NCBI RefSeq assembly: GCF_032854445.1
Contig: NC_088300.1
Coordinates: 66,006,984-66,070,983, forward strand
Origin: Liolophura sinensis
Taxonomy: Eukaryota > Mollusca > Polyplacophora > Chitonida > Chitonidae
DNA length: 64,000 bases
Direction: 5' to 3'
The notes below the pieces were generated by a model. That model made no database searches and was not told the origin of the DNA. It was given only the letters and a program-made list of their open reading frames with translations. Both the position numbers and the translations under genes were made by a program. Positions 35,801 through 47,985 of this stretch are shown one piece after another; position 1 is the stretch's first letter; each line of letters opens with the position of its first letter.

Positions 35801-38205
35801 CAACACCATACAATCCTCTCACTTTCCTCACCCATACCATACAATCCTCTCACCTTCCTTCCCACACTATACAATCCTCGCACCTTCGTTCCTCTACTAT
35901 ACAATCCTCTCACCTTCCTCCCTCTACTATACAATGTTCTCACCTTCCTTCCTCTACTATATAATCCTCTCACCTTCCTCCCCATACTATACAACCCTCT
36001 TACAATCCTCCCACTTTCCTCACCTCTACCATTCTTTCCAGACCATTCAGACTCAACCTCCTCTTCACACCATACAGCCTCACCCTTCTCTCCCGACCAT
36101 ACAGCCTCAACCTCCTCTTTAGACCATACAGCTTCAACCACCTCTCCAGACCATAAAGCCTCACCCTTCTCTCCAGACCATACAGCCTCAACCTCCTCTC
36201 AGACCATACAGCCTCACCCTTCTCTCCCGACCATACAGCCTCAACCTCCTCTCCAGACCATACAGCCCCAACCTCCTCTCCAGACCATACAGCCTCAACC
36301 TCCTCTCCAGACCATGCAGCATCCTGCATCCTCACCAGAACATTTTACCTCATCCTTCTCTTCTGACCATACAGCCTCACCCTCTCTCCAGACGATACTG
36401 CCTCGCCTTTCTCTCCAGACCATACAGCCTCAACCTCCTCTCCAGACCATGCAGCATCCTCCATCCTCTCCAGAACATTTCACTTCATCCTTCTCTTCTG
36501 ACCATACAGCCTCACCCTCTCTCCAGACGATACAGCCTCGCCCTCTTCTCCAGACCATACAGCCTCGCCCTCTTCTCCAGACCATGCAGCATCCTCCATC
36601 CTCACCAGAACATTTCACCTCATCCTTCTCTTCTGACCATACAGTCTCACCCTCTTTCCAGACGATACTACCTCGCCTTTCTCTCCAGACCATGCAGCCT
36701 CAACCTCCTCTCCAGACCATACAGCCCTCCATCCTCACCAGAACATTTCACCTCATCCTTATCTTCTGACCATATATCCTCACCCCTTTCTCTCCAGAAC
36801 ATGCAGCCTCATCCTCCTCTCCAGACGATACTGCCTCGCCTTTCTCTCCAGACCATACAGCCTCAACCTCCTCTCCAGACCATACAACCTCAACCTCCTT
36901 TCAAGACCATACAGCCCTCCATCCTCACCAGAACATTTCACCTCATCCTTATCTTCTGGCCATATCGCCTCACCCTTCTCTTCAGACCATACAGCCTAGC
37001 TTTTCTCCCACCTTCTCTACTATACAATGTTCTCACCTTCCTTCCTCTACTATACAATCCTCTCACCTTCCTCCCCACACTATACAACCCTCTTACAATC
37101 CTCTCACTTTCCTCACCCCTACCATACAATCCTCTAACCTTCCACATCGCCTCAACCTTCTTTCCAGACCATGCAGCCTCAACCTCCTCTTCACACCATA
37201 CAGCCTCTTCTCTCCCGATTATACAGCCTCAACCTCCTCTCTAGACCATACAGCTTCAACCACCTCTCCAGACCATAAAGCCTCACCCTTCTCTCCAGAC
37301 CATACAGCCTCGCCCTCTTCTCCAGACCATGCTGCATCCTCCATTCTCACCAGAACATTTCACCTCATCCTTCTCTTCTGACCATACAGCCTCACCCTCT
37401 CTCCAGACGATACTGCCTCGCCTTTCTCTCCAGACCATACAGCCTCAACCTCCTTTGAAGACCATACAGCCCTCCATCCTCACCAGAACATTTCACTTCA
37501 TCCTTCTCTTCTGACCATATAGCCTCACCCTTCTCTTCAGACGATACAACTTAGCCTTTCTCTCCAAACCATACAGCCTCGCCCTCTTCTCCAGACCGTG
37601 CAGCCTCATCCTCCTCTCCAGACGATAATGCCTCGCCTTTTCTCCAGACCATGCAGCCTCATCCTCCTCTCTAGACGATACTGCCTCGCCTTTCTCTCCA
37701 TACCAAACAGCCTCAACCTCCTCTCCAGACCATACCACCTCAACCTCCTTTCAAGACCATACAGCCCTCCATCCTCACCAGAACATTTCATCTCATCCTT
37801 ATCTTCTGACCATATAGCCTCACCCTTCTCTTCAGACGATACAGCCTAGCCTTTCTCTCCAAACCATACAGCCTCGCCCTCTTCTCCAGACCATGCAGCA
37901 TATTCCTCCTCTCCAGACCATGCAGCCTCATCCTCCTTAACAAACGATACTGCCTCGCACTCCTCTCCAGACCATGCAGCATATTCCTCTTCTCCAGACC
38001 TTGCAGCCTCATCCTCTTTTCCAGACCATACAGCCTCACCGTTCTGTTCTGACCTTACAGAATCGCCCTCCTCACCAGACCATACAGCCTCATCCTTTTC
38101 TCCAGGCCATAGGGCATCGCCCTCTTTTCTAGACGATACAGCTTTGCCCTTCTCAGCAGATGACGCTGCCCCACCCTTCTCCTCTGACCATACTCTGTAT
38201 TGGGA
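32817..38205. repeat. Pyrimidine-rich satellite, 30-bp then 27-bp units
   Basis: About 5.4 kb of tandem repeats. From about 32817 to 36000 the unit is close to 30 bp (CCCATACCATACAATCCTGT plus a C/T-rich stretch). From about 36010 to 38205 it is close to 27 bp (CCAGACCATACAGCCTCAAC plus CTCCTCT). The shared ACCATACA core shows common descent. The plus strand is nearly free of G. Higher-order repeats of about 242 bp (35467 and 35709) and about 135 bp (36334, 36470, 36605, 36738) are visible. Long plus-strand ORFs here arise because both unit lengths divide by three and the units lack stops; they are not genes. Confidence 0.95.
33630..35200. promoter_or_regulatory. Array of CTGTCA (MEIS core complement) in satellite
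   Basis: Within the 30-bp satellite about 35 units, counted by eye, carry CCTGTCA, the complement of TGACAGG; others vary to CATGTCA or CCTATCA. TGACAG is the known core of MEIS/TGIF proteins. Binding is inference. Confidence 0.3.
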
Positions 38206-38273
38206 AAAAAGAATAGCACCTATATATAGTTGACGTGCAGTTCGGTATGTATTTTTATGAATACATGCCGTAC

Positions 38274-38486
38274 CCTCGCTGACTCAGTGACCTAAAGCGT
38301 TGTTATCACCGCAGCTGAAGGAGTGTGTGACCAGCGAGACCGCAGGCTCGATACCACCTCTCGCTCATTGGTTTGTGGTTTTTAGTCAGTAAGCTTATTA
38401 GGTACCTGGAGAAGTGAGGTAGTTTACTCCTGGAACTCCGTTTCTCACCAGTAAGGCTTTTAGCACCAATCAAACAAATAAAAAAC
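38274..38486 (+). mobile_element. tRNA-like SINE, related to family C
   Basis: A head with CCTAAAGCGTTGTTATCACC, a box-B-like GCTCGATACC, GTTTACTCCTGGAACTCC in the body and an AAACAAATAAAAAA tail. It sits just past the satellite. Confidence 0.6.
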
Positions 38487-41400
38487 TTGAATATTTGGGT
38501 AGTTTTCAAGACATGTGCGGGTGCGTTAGCGTAAGTATGATACTTCGCCCAAGATCATTAGCATTGGCATTTAGTTCTTGTTGTCCGCGAAATATTGTAC
38601 AAAAGCAAATGAAAACACTTTTGGCATCCGTTGTTCACCTTACTTTTTCTTCTTTTTATGATTTTTTTTTCTTCTGGTATTTTCTGTGAGAGATTACTTT
38701 GGTATCTTACACTCTGTAACTCACACGGCGAGGAGAACGAGTTCTGCGTGTCGTTCTTAATAGTGAGATGAAATGACAGTTTAATAACTGTGAAGTAGAC
38801 AAGCTCTAATAAAATTTTAATCAGGCAATGTCGTTGTAACAGGCTTTTGAGAACAGGTGAAACGTCGGCAGTAATATCACCATTTATCAGCACGTGTCTC
38901 TGATATTACGCCGAGCGTCAGTCACACCACTATAGCACCGACCAAAAGACATTTTACACCGAATTATTAAGTGATTACAACAATTAAAAGATTATCAAGT
39001 ATAAATCTGGACATGGTTAAATCGTGGGTGATTAAGAGATTAACTGTCAGCTTTATCCATTCTCTTAAAAATGATAGCAGGAGACTTTTACTCTGAAGAG
39101 CCCGGTATCGCAGTCGCTAAACGCAAAACAATAGGTAATATGGAGCATTCATTCCTTTCTATTGTTAATTTTTGACAAGTGTGAACAAGGAAAAAACAGT
39201 ATAGCTTGACAGGTGTGAAATAAAACAGCGCCAACTATTGACAGGTGTTTGTTTCTAATTAGTCCCGGTGAAGTGAGAGTTTTGAATATATGGAGAGGGA
39301 TATAAATAAGCTGTGAAGTGGAACATAATCTCGGCTGGATGTCGCTTGCCAGAGACAAAGGACACTCAGCAAATTATCTTCATATAGGAGATGATATTGA
39401 CGCTATAACAGTTTCAGCTTAAAGCGTCCCTGTCAGCTTTCCCGCAAGTGGTATTGTCCACCCGATGTGGTTAAATGCGAGTAGTTGAACACGGCCAGTT
39501 GTGCACACCTCACGCGTCTGCCACCTTATTGGAAAAGGTCAAAGAAAAAATGAAACTTTTCGGTTTGCCATATGCTGGAAATAAAGCCGACCATATCCTC
39601 GCAGGAATAAGACGTACACGTTGGCGTGAAATGAATCATTTGTTTATATCGATCTTTTGAAAACTTTCTAACGTTGTATGTCTTCAATGAAATCTAGCGC
39701 TTGCATATACACTGTAACAAATGGCATCTTCATTTATATTTACGTCAATTGCTTACTAATGTAAGAAGTTCCAGGTTGTTCTAAATTTCAGTATTAGGTA
39801 TTGCTCTTCTTGTATATAACACTGATGTAGTGCTAAAAATTGGCTGGGTTTTGAACAAGCGACTTCAAAATAAGACACCACATTGCCAGAGCAATAACTG
39901 TCAGTCGAAACTCGGAGAGGTTTCGATTCAGGTTTCAGCACTAGAATATGTGCTATATCGAGAAAGTGTAATCCTAATAGCGATAATACTGTTACTTATT
40001 AAAAAAAGTCCACTTTCTAAATCACATCTACCAGTCTGATATGCTCAGCTTGACGTGAGATTTACCTTTGAGAACAAGGCAAATTTCATGAAATGTTAAA
40101 CGTCCGTGAAAAATCGTACAATACCCACTTTTGGTGAATATATATGTTTTTTATGTACTTTTCCATTGAAGCAATCTTTATTGCAGATTTAATGTTCCCG
40201 TGTTTATGGGCTATAGACCTTAGGTCGATTCCACAGACACAATTCTGACTTACATCAAAATTTAAAACCTTTGCCACAAATCTTAGTATTTGGTAATGGA
40301 ACTTGAATTTTTGACACATTTGTCTTAAAGTACCATTGATGAGGTGGTCAAACTTTTCATTTACAAGGCTCCAAAATGAATTCTAAAATTGTATTTCACG
40401 TTTTGACCTGAATCAAAATTAGCTTAGTGGGATAGGCCCCTGAGACCTATATAGTTCTAGTTACAGAAACACCAATAAAGGTGACCTTGTTTGAAACTAA
40501 AAATAGAAAACAATCTTTGCAATGATCAGTGATCAGGAATACATACAAGTAGCTTCATCAATTTTCGCAGATCTTGCTATAACGGTTGGACAACTTATAT
40601 TGAGCTTGGATCCCATTTTAGGCCTATTACAAATTGGCCGAAGTCTTAGGTGAGACAGATGTGTATGGGTAAGCAAAGATTATTATTTTGTGGCACTTTT
40701 TGTCTGAAACCTGTTAAGAATAATTAAATTAACGTTAACAGTTTAACTCAGATCTTATAGGATTTAAATTTTAACACAGCACAGTAATGTCAGAACTTGA
40801 AATCTGTAAAGAGTCTTGGCAAAATGCTGAAAAATGACTTAAAATGTGCGAATAACGCTGCGTATTCTTCTGTATACTTCCTCTCTTTCATTAGCCTTTA
40901 TACATCCCTCCTATTTTACAGTATCGCGATAGACACATATACTTATCCAGTGAGCGAATTGAGTCGCTTTATAATTAGTAACACTGGTAATAGCGTTCAT
41001 TAGAGATGGGATTTTAAAGTTCATACTAGGGCTTTGTTGTTCAGGGCCCTGTTGTTCGAAAGTGTATTAGCCAATACTGGCATTAAGTCATATTTTATAT
41101 TTAAATTTTCCCCCAATCTTTGCAGTTCTCCAAAGTCAAAGTATGTCATCAGCAGTTTTAGTTCATATTTAATATAATGTTACACTAGGCTATTTTTTAG
41201 GCTATGTGCAAAATAGAAGACTTGGCTTAAAGTCAAATCTGATATTAAATCTTACACCAGTTTTGAACATTGGTTGAAACAATTCCCAGTGGTTTAAAAT
41301 TTGAGCCTGGTGTTAATTTTAGTCTCATTTGTTTTGTTTTAAAGAATAACGCTGAATAGTAGCAGAATTAAAATCTAGCTACTTCAACCAATCTGATTTT

Positions 41401-42179
41401 ATAACCAGTCTGATTTTATAACCAGTTTGATTTTATAACCAGTCTGATTTTATAACCAGTCTGATTTTATAACTACATTTCTTTAAACCGTTATGGAAAT
41501 TTTGATTGGATTAGGAACAGGGAAGCAAGGTTTGATAACTCGTACGAGTATATGCTATGAATTATTAAGTCAAGAACGGCTGGTTTCGGTAGCTGTACTA
41601 AGACACAGAACAGTTTATATAAACATGCATGTAAAGTGCTTGGAAGAGCACGCCCTAACTTTGAAAAACTTTGTTACCTTTATCTTTCAGCGTTTGTATA
41701 TATGGCCATTATCAAATCTAAATGCATTAACAACTTATATTCACAAAAACAGAACACAGGCCTAATAGTGCTTGTATTGACGGTTGGTCTATAGGTTATA
41801 CCCAAATTTATCCGCCATCAAAATATTAAATGTTTTCATGTAATTTTAGTATATAAATCAACTGACTATACACTTTTTATATAACAACAAAATTTCTAAT
41901 ACATCTGAAAGAATTTTAACCAATTAAATTTTAGGTGTAGGCCTAGAAGCTATTTATGGGCTCAAAGTTATTTCAGAAGAGTGACGGAGTTCTATATTTA
42001 AATGATAGTGATAATTTTCCCCGCGGAACAACGGGGATACCAAATAAGCAGAGAATAACCAAATATTTCCTACCTAATTCCAAGTCACTGAATTGGAAAT
42101 TAGTCCGTAAAAATTAAATCACTGACGAAGAAAAAATCCACCATCAATTTGACAAGTTCTTTGAATGATTGAGCAAATT
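38487..42179. other. Intergenic, no gene recognised
   Basis: AT-rich single-copy DNA with only a 17-bp tandem repeat (41384-41473). Several short ORFs were inspected and none is convincing. Confidence 0.5.
41384..41473. repeat. 17-bp tandem repeat, about five copies
   Basis: The unit ATAACCAGTCTGATTTT repeats at exactly 17 bp with single-base changes. Confidence 0.95.
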
Positions 42180-42720
42180 ATTCACAGTTTCTTTTTAACT
42201 TCAGCAAAATTAATGAAACCGGAGAGGGGAATTGTAAGGTTGGTTCGGCAAAGATCCGGATCGCTTGTCGAAAAGATGAAGGCTTGATTCGGAGATAGTA
42301 TTGTCCGAAATTATTTCTAAATTCAGTCCGTTTTAAGAGGCGTTCCGCGCAGATCGATTCCGGTTGGATCAAGTCTGGCACGCTGAGGACAGTAAAACCC
42401 TCTGCTGAGGAGAGCTGCTGGGGTTGCTGTAAAAACTACGACTGAAAACCGTTGCTGACACGGACTGATGATATTAACCGGCTTGTTAAGGGTTCCTGCA
42501 GACATAACCGTCCACCTCCCACTGTCCTACATGACAGCCATGGAGACTGGTATAAATAGGGTGATGCCCGTGAGATCTGACACCTGTGCAGTGCTTAGAA
42601 AGCTTAGTGCTTTCGTCATCCACAATTACTGCCAGTTTACACAACGCGCCATGACCTACTTCTCAGAAACAAGTAATCCGGCAATGCAATTCACAATCGT
42701 ATTTAATTAATTACGACATT
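42180..42720. promoter_or_regulatory. Candidate regulatory block with TATA-like site
   Basis: A higher-complexity stretch about 10.6 kb downstream of the Meis stop, with TATAAATA at 42551-42558 and a TTTAATTAATTA cluster at about 42700. No exon follows the TATA-like site convincingly. Confidence 0.2.
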
Positions 42721-45229
42721 TTGTTTATAAGTATAGGTCTTCTGATATTATGTCCTAAAACATTGGTATTCTCTAACTATTTTTTATGATAGTCTGTTAT
42801 TTTTTAAATTTTTGTAAGTATTATGACTGGTGATAATATCAGAACATATACACCTAGACTTGTGACTTTCCAAGAATTTCCTATGGTCGTCTGATTCTAC
42901 ATGCAAGCATTTTGACAAAAAACGGCGGGAAAACTGTAGTTTGATTTTAGCATGGATTTATATCCGTGTTTTGTCGTTCACGACTGTTGACTGATTCATT
43001 CTGACGTTATGCCCTGCAAATCATACTACTTTTGCCGGTTAGACCTTAATTTTTAAAAGTTGCTGCAGAAACTATGCATTTTTAATTAAACTAAATTTAT
43101 AAGGTCTGGAAATACGTGGAAATTAGCTGCGTGTGTAGGCCTACAGTGTGGACAACCATTTTTCATCAGATATATGTATCGAAATTCAGACTTGGTACCA
43201 AAAAGATTCAGTGTAAATTATCTGCTTTGCATATGGGTATTCCCGTCAGCTACAACTGTGCGCAGAGTCTTGTCTGTAGAAATATATATCGTGTATATGT
43301 GCGAAGTACATTGTTTTTCTATTTTAGAAAACATCATACCACCACTTGTGATTTGCTCGCCGAAGCCTCCAACGTTGTCATTGCATGGATGTACATATAA
43401 AGATCGCTTTATATAGACCAGCATGGAATTAAAAATAAAAAAGACCTAGCTTAAATAACTGCCTAACTTCACACAAAGTTGTATATATGTATAGTCCGCG
43501 GAAAGACTGAGCTAGTAGCAATATTTATCCTGTAAGTTCAACTGTTGAGGTATATACCTCGCATTGCTTGACATTTTTAACAGGAAAATAACAGCAGGCT
43601 ACCAAATCTTGGCGCCAAAATGTTACCCCGAAGTCAGCTGTCTCAAGGCATCTACCATAGAAAAAAGCAGTAATGTGTATATATATTCATGTTCACTTGT
43701 TAATGTGCACATAGAAGGACAAATAACTTGAAAAGCAGTAATAACGTAACATTACTCACAAAAGAATTACGCTGTGTTTACTGGCCCATATAGGTATATA
43801 CAAACATTAAGAGGACATTTAAATTAAATAAAAGGTAAAATAAAATTACATATATTACAGAGGTGGAAAGACAAATTAACTAAGACAGTAATATAACGTT
43901 CACACCTGTAAAAAGTTATTCTGGTCACATCAGTCACACTATATACACATCTATAAGCATTCGGGGAAAGATAGCCCGCTCAAATTATCTTTAGATTATA
44001 TCTACTATAAGTTGAATGGTATTATTTAATTCCAAATCAGCTTTCTCATTGTCTAAAAGTACAATTACTTAATCAATATATAGGCTCTGTACACAACAAG
44101 CAGCGCCACCCATGCCGTTTTGAATAAAAGCAATTTCCCGTTGATTTCGATTAAATATGTCTTGTGACACGGTTTTCGTTTTACCGATCTGTGAAGTGTG
44201 TATATGAGCCATATGAGCATATAAACAACGCTTGGAAGATAAATTTCTCAAATATAATTGTTCACTATACACTTATAAATTTTGAAACCGTATTACTTAG
44301 TGCCCTTTATGGTTGAATTGAGAAATCAGAAAAAAATAATAAGCTGTATATTTTGAATTGTATTTCACTTTTTTTTCATTTTTCTCTTTAAATAGTTGAA
44401 CTTTTATTGAAAATCTAGACGTTTTCTTTCCAAATATAATTAGATATTATTGTGTAAGATGTAAAGAAGATGAGAGGCGTGTTTATTTGTTAACGTCTAT
44501 ATTAAAAAATTGGTAAAACTTGCATCGCGACAATATATAAGCAGTACGCGGCGCTACATGTGGCGGTTTTGCGAAACGTTCCTTGAAGACCACCGTTATG
44601 GCATGCGACTCTGTACGTCGTGCGCATGACACCCGCACAGAAGTAATGGTCTCCGTGTAGTGAAAACTTCTTCAATATGAATGGTGATCAAGAACACAAT
44701 CATATAAATAAATACAGTTTTGTCTCCTCTTGGATTACTTTATACACATAATTATTATTATTAAAAATAATGCAATAAGTCAGTTTATGGTCATAATTAT
44801 ATGTGTATTGTGTTAAAGACACTCAATGGTATCCTAAACCCAAAAGACACTTTACCCAAAGTGAAGCAGCTGATTTTATTTTGAGCTCATTTTGAAATAC
44901 CTGACGTATACATTTATGAATTTTATCTATGGCGCTCTAATTGTTGTTGTTTTTTTAACAGATAATGGAATCTGACAGCAACTTGCGTTTCTCGAAGAAC
45001 TGGGAGTTTTGTCCCTTATTCTCAAAAATGCGCTTTCTTAAAGATGAAAAATTTGGGCAAATTTAGCCAATCAGTTCATATATGTATTCTAAATCTTACA
45101 TCTACCAACAATATAAAAATATGGATTTCTTATATCATGTAATAAAAATATTTTTTTTCGTCCAAATTTAATCAACATAACTTTATCACAGATATATGTG
45201 GCCGAATTAAATGAATTCGCTTAACAAAC
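42721..45229. other. Intergenic, no gene recognised
   Basis: Very AT-rich DNA with no repeat family or exon that I can support. Confidence 0.5.
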
Positions 45230-46540
45230 ACTCCATGGATATGTCGACGACATTTATTTACATCGTCTGTGTATCATTCTTTGATAAAGTGGTACATTCT
45301 CACGGTTTAGACTTCGACGAAATAGTTTGAATACCGGCACTGCTCTGCATGCACAGCACGGCACAAATGGCCGTCACGGTTCGCCATTATGATGATGTTT
45401 ACCCCGGCCATAATCGTCGCTTCCAGCCATGTAATATTCTCTCTGCCGGAGAAAAGCATATTCTCTGCTAATTATGCACCGCCGCTGTTTAATAAGACCA
45501 TTATCGTGTTTTTAACGGATGATGAGGAAAAAACTTGATATAGAGGTAAAGCCCTGTCCAAATTCCCAAACCAAGACTGGCACAAGGATGGGAAAAAGAG
45601 GTGAAGTTTGATTTGCATCAAACAAACGAAGCCAATTTGTGAGGTAATGTACAATACGTCAGCGTAATTGGAGGCGGATCTGTCATCGGGGACGCCGGGA
45701 ACACAGCCTCTGTTCCTAGACCGCCCCAGCCACGAATCTCCATTCTTGTAATCTGTCTTCACCAGCGGAAACGACCAAATTCCGAATCGGAAGAAGGTTC
45801 GAATATGATAGTCCGTCCTCCACTCTCGGAACCATGGTGATCGGTTTCACATTACGAATTTGTCACTATTTTTTTCCCTCGCCCTGGTTGAATTCGCAAT
45901 TTACGACCATGTCGGTGAGAGGGAAACAAGGAAAGGTCTGGTGCAAGACGAACAATATCGCCGAGTCTGTAATGAGAAAAAGTTCCATTACTACACATTA
46001 TTAATTACGACATTTATTGAAGTTTTTTTCCCCGTCTCGATTCTCTAATAGAAAGCGATAGATAACTAAGAGTGGCAGCATGGTGTCCAATTCGCTCGGA
46101 AATGAGGAGGGCATTTAAGTACCTTCGTGATTTCCTCTCCCGCTGTGATCATACAGAATTAATTTATCATTTATCTCACATATTTCGGATACATTTTCAT
46201 CACAGCCTCGGTAAGAAGGGATGTATGGTTTGGAATTACTGGTAAATGTGACCCTATTTACGAAAAGGTCGGCCCTTCATTTCTTTACTGATTAGATTCC
46301 GCCGTGAGTTCCGGAGGAGGTGTGGAAAACTGACAAATGTGCAGACGATAGAGCACGTGCTAGCACGTGACTACGTTCCAATCGCGTGAACTTTGACCGT
46401 CCGACTCGTGGTCATGTGATGACAGATCTGATCCAAGCGAAGGTGTTACACAGTATACAAAGAGACCAGCGATCCACGGCTATAAACGGATAAAGCGGCG
46501 AACGCCAATAACGAGGTCTACAACCGTGGGATAATGGTGC
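45230..46540. promoter_or_regulatory. Candidate enhancer/promoter cluster downstream of Meis
   Basis: A repeat-free, higher-complexity block. In 72 bp it packs two CACGTG E-boxes (46354-46359, 46364-46369), a DR1 nuclear-receptor element TGAACTTTGACC (46387-46398) and CATGTG followed by TGACAG (46420-46425). TATAAA follows at 46481-46486. Homeodomain-type TTAATTA and TTTATTG occur near 46000. A plus-strand promoter is possible, but no gene is seen after it. Confidence 0.35.
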
Positions 46541-47235
46541 AGAATTCCTCGCAATGCATGTATTATTGTGAAGCGCAAGACTTTGATACATTTATCATCA
46601 TCATCATATTGATAATACGTAGCAATTTTTAAGTCTCAAATATAACTTTAAAATGTCACGGCTAAGCATACATGTATGTATTTAGATGGTTTGAATTTTT
46701 AGTAGAATGTGCTATGTCATAATTGTCTAGTTGCATCTAAACAGTCTTTTGTCCCGAACTGGAATGAGGCTGCAAGTCACAGATATAACTTTAAAAAAAA
46801 TGGTTTGGCCCGGTGTCAGTATCATGTGACTGGGTGGAGTGTCATGTCTGGTCCGTGTGATATTTCAGTTGAGGCAACACTTTGACGGCATGGACTATGC
46901 CACAAGAAAACACAGTATATGAACACATATCTAATGACTCCTCGTGGTCATATGACTGATAAATTAGGTACGACTTAAAACGCCAAGCATAGATACATAC
47001 ATATATACATACAAGCATACAGGCATACAAACACTACTGAGTTATAATACTAAGGTAGTAAACTTAAGACAGAATCCAACCAGGGGCTCGAAAAAAAAAA
47101 TAAAGAAAAACAGAAGTGGAGCCATTGCATATATAGGCCCAATCAATATTCAATTCTTTCAACAAACGAAATAAGAAACAAACTGAAAGATATAAAAATG
47201 CAGCATAGAAGAAAAAGTTTATTTCTCCATTCCAG

Positions 47236-47373
47236 AAAATCGGTTCCTTTGTCATGGACTTCAGGAGGAAGGAAGACACATTAGAAGAACTCTCATGGTC
47301 TGATATACAAACATGGTTGAGAAGGTGGCAGTATTTGTGGAACGGCGTATGGTCTCTGCTTGTTGACTCCGTG
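47236..47373 (+). CDS. Candidate internal exon, unrecognised
   Basis: A good acceptor (TTTCTCCATTCCAG) and the donor GTG|GTAAAT enclose 46 open codons in phase 0, including MDFRRKEDTLEELSWSDIQT and a Trp-rich end. The opposite strand also has a 108-codon ORF over it (47064-47390), so the signal is ambiguous. No partner exon was found. Confidence 0.22.
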
Positions 47374-47502
47374 GTAAATAATGTATTCAATCATAAATTT
47401 ACAAAAACACTTACACAAGTGTAGAAATGAAGTGAACACGATGAATGCATTTGAATATTATTACTGAAATTTCATTTTGCACTCCATACCTGCAAACATG
47501 TA

Positions 47503-47700
47503 TTATATTTATTTATTTATTTATTTATTGTCAGATATTTATGACCGTGGTCAAAAGTTATTCACTAAAACAACAAGGGAAAGGTTAAACACTGAGAAAT
47601 CTCGATATTTTTCACCGAGTTCCTGGCCAAAGCCATGAGCTCGATTCGAACTCATAGACGCATTGGTCAACGATGACGTACAAGTTAAAATAAATGTATA
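47503..47700 (-). mobile_element. tRNA-like SINE, family D
   Basis: On the minus strand box B GAGTTCGAATCGAGCTC is followed by about 120 bp of body and a (TAAA)n tail (plus-strand TATTTATTTATTT at 47507). Confidence 0.6.
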
Positions 47701-47856
47701 ATCTCACCATACAGATACATCTCACTGACATTACCCCTCCGCACAGGCTAGATTCTAACCCTTGATGTAGCTCACTGGCGAAAAATACGTTGTTTAATTT
47801 AGTGGATGTTAAATCAATGAACTTTTGGAAGGACAACCCACAATAGCACGACATCT

Positions 47857-47985
47857 GGTGTCAGTTTCATGAAGCATACTTAGCATTAAGTAGCTCTGAA
47901 CTCAGTGCACTTTATATCTCTGCAACATACATCGTAATGGTAATTTAGGTCTTACTTAGCTAAGTGAACTTCGTGAAACGAACCT
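47857..47985. mobile_element. Short inverted-repeat element (MITE-like)
   Basis: GTGTCAGTTTCATGAAGC at the left pairs with CTTCGTGAAACGAACC at the right, with CTTAGC/GCTAAG further in. It is related to the element at 49480. Confidence 0.65.

Noticed and set aside
34252-35964. 570-codon plus-strand ORF with a ten-residue repeat
   Set aside because: All three plus frames are open because the 30-bp unit has no stop; it is satellite DNA, not a protein gene.
32817-38205. CRISPR-like array
   Set aside because: Units are contiguous without unique spacers and the genome is eukaryotic.
40066-40130. Minus-strand exon-like frame with donor CTCAAAG|GTAAAT
   Set aside because: A stop lies just upstream and there is no acceptor between.
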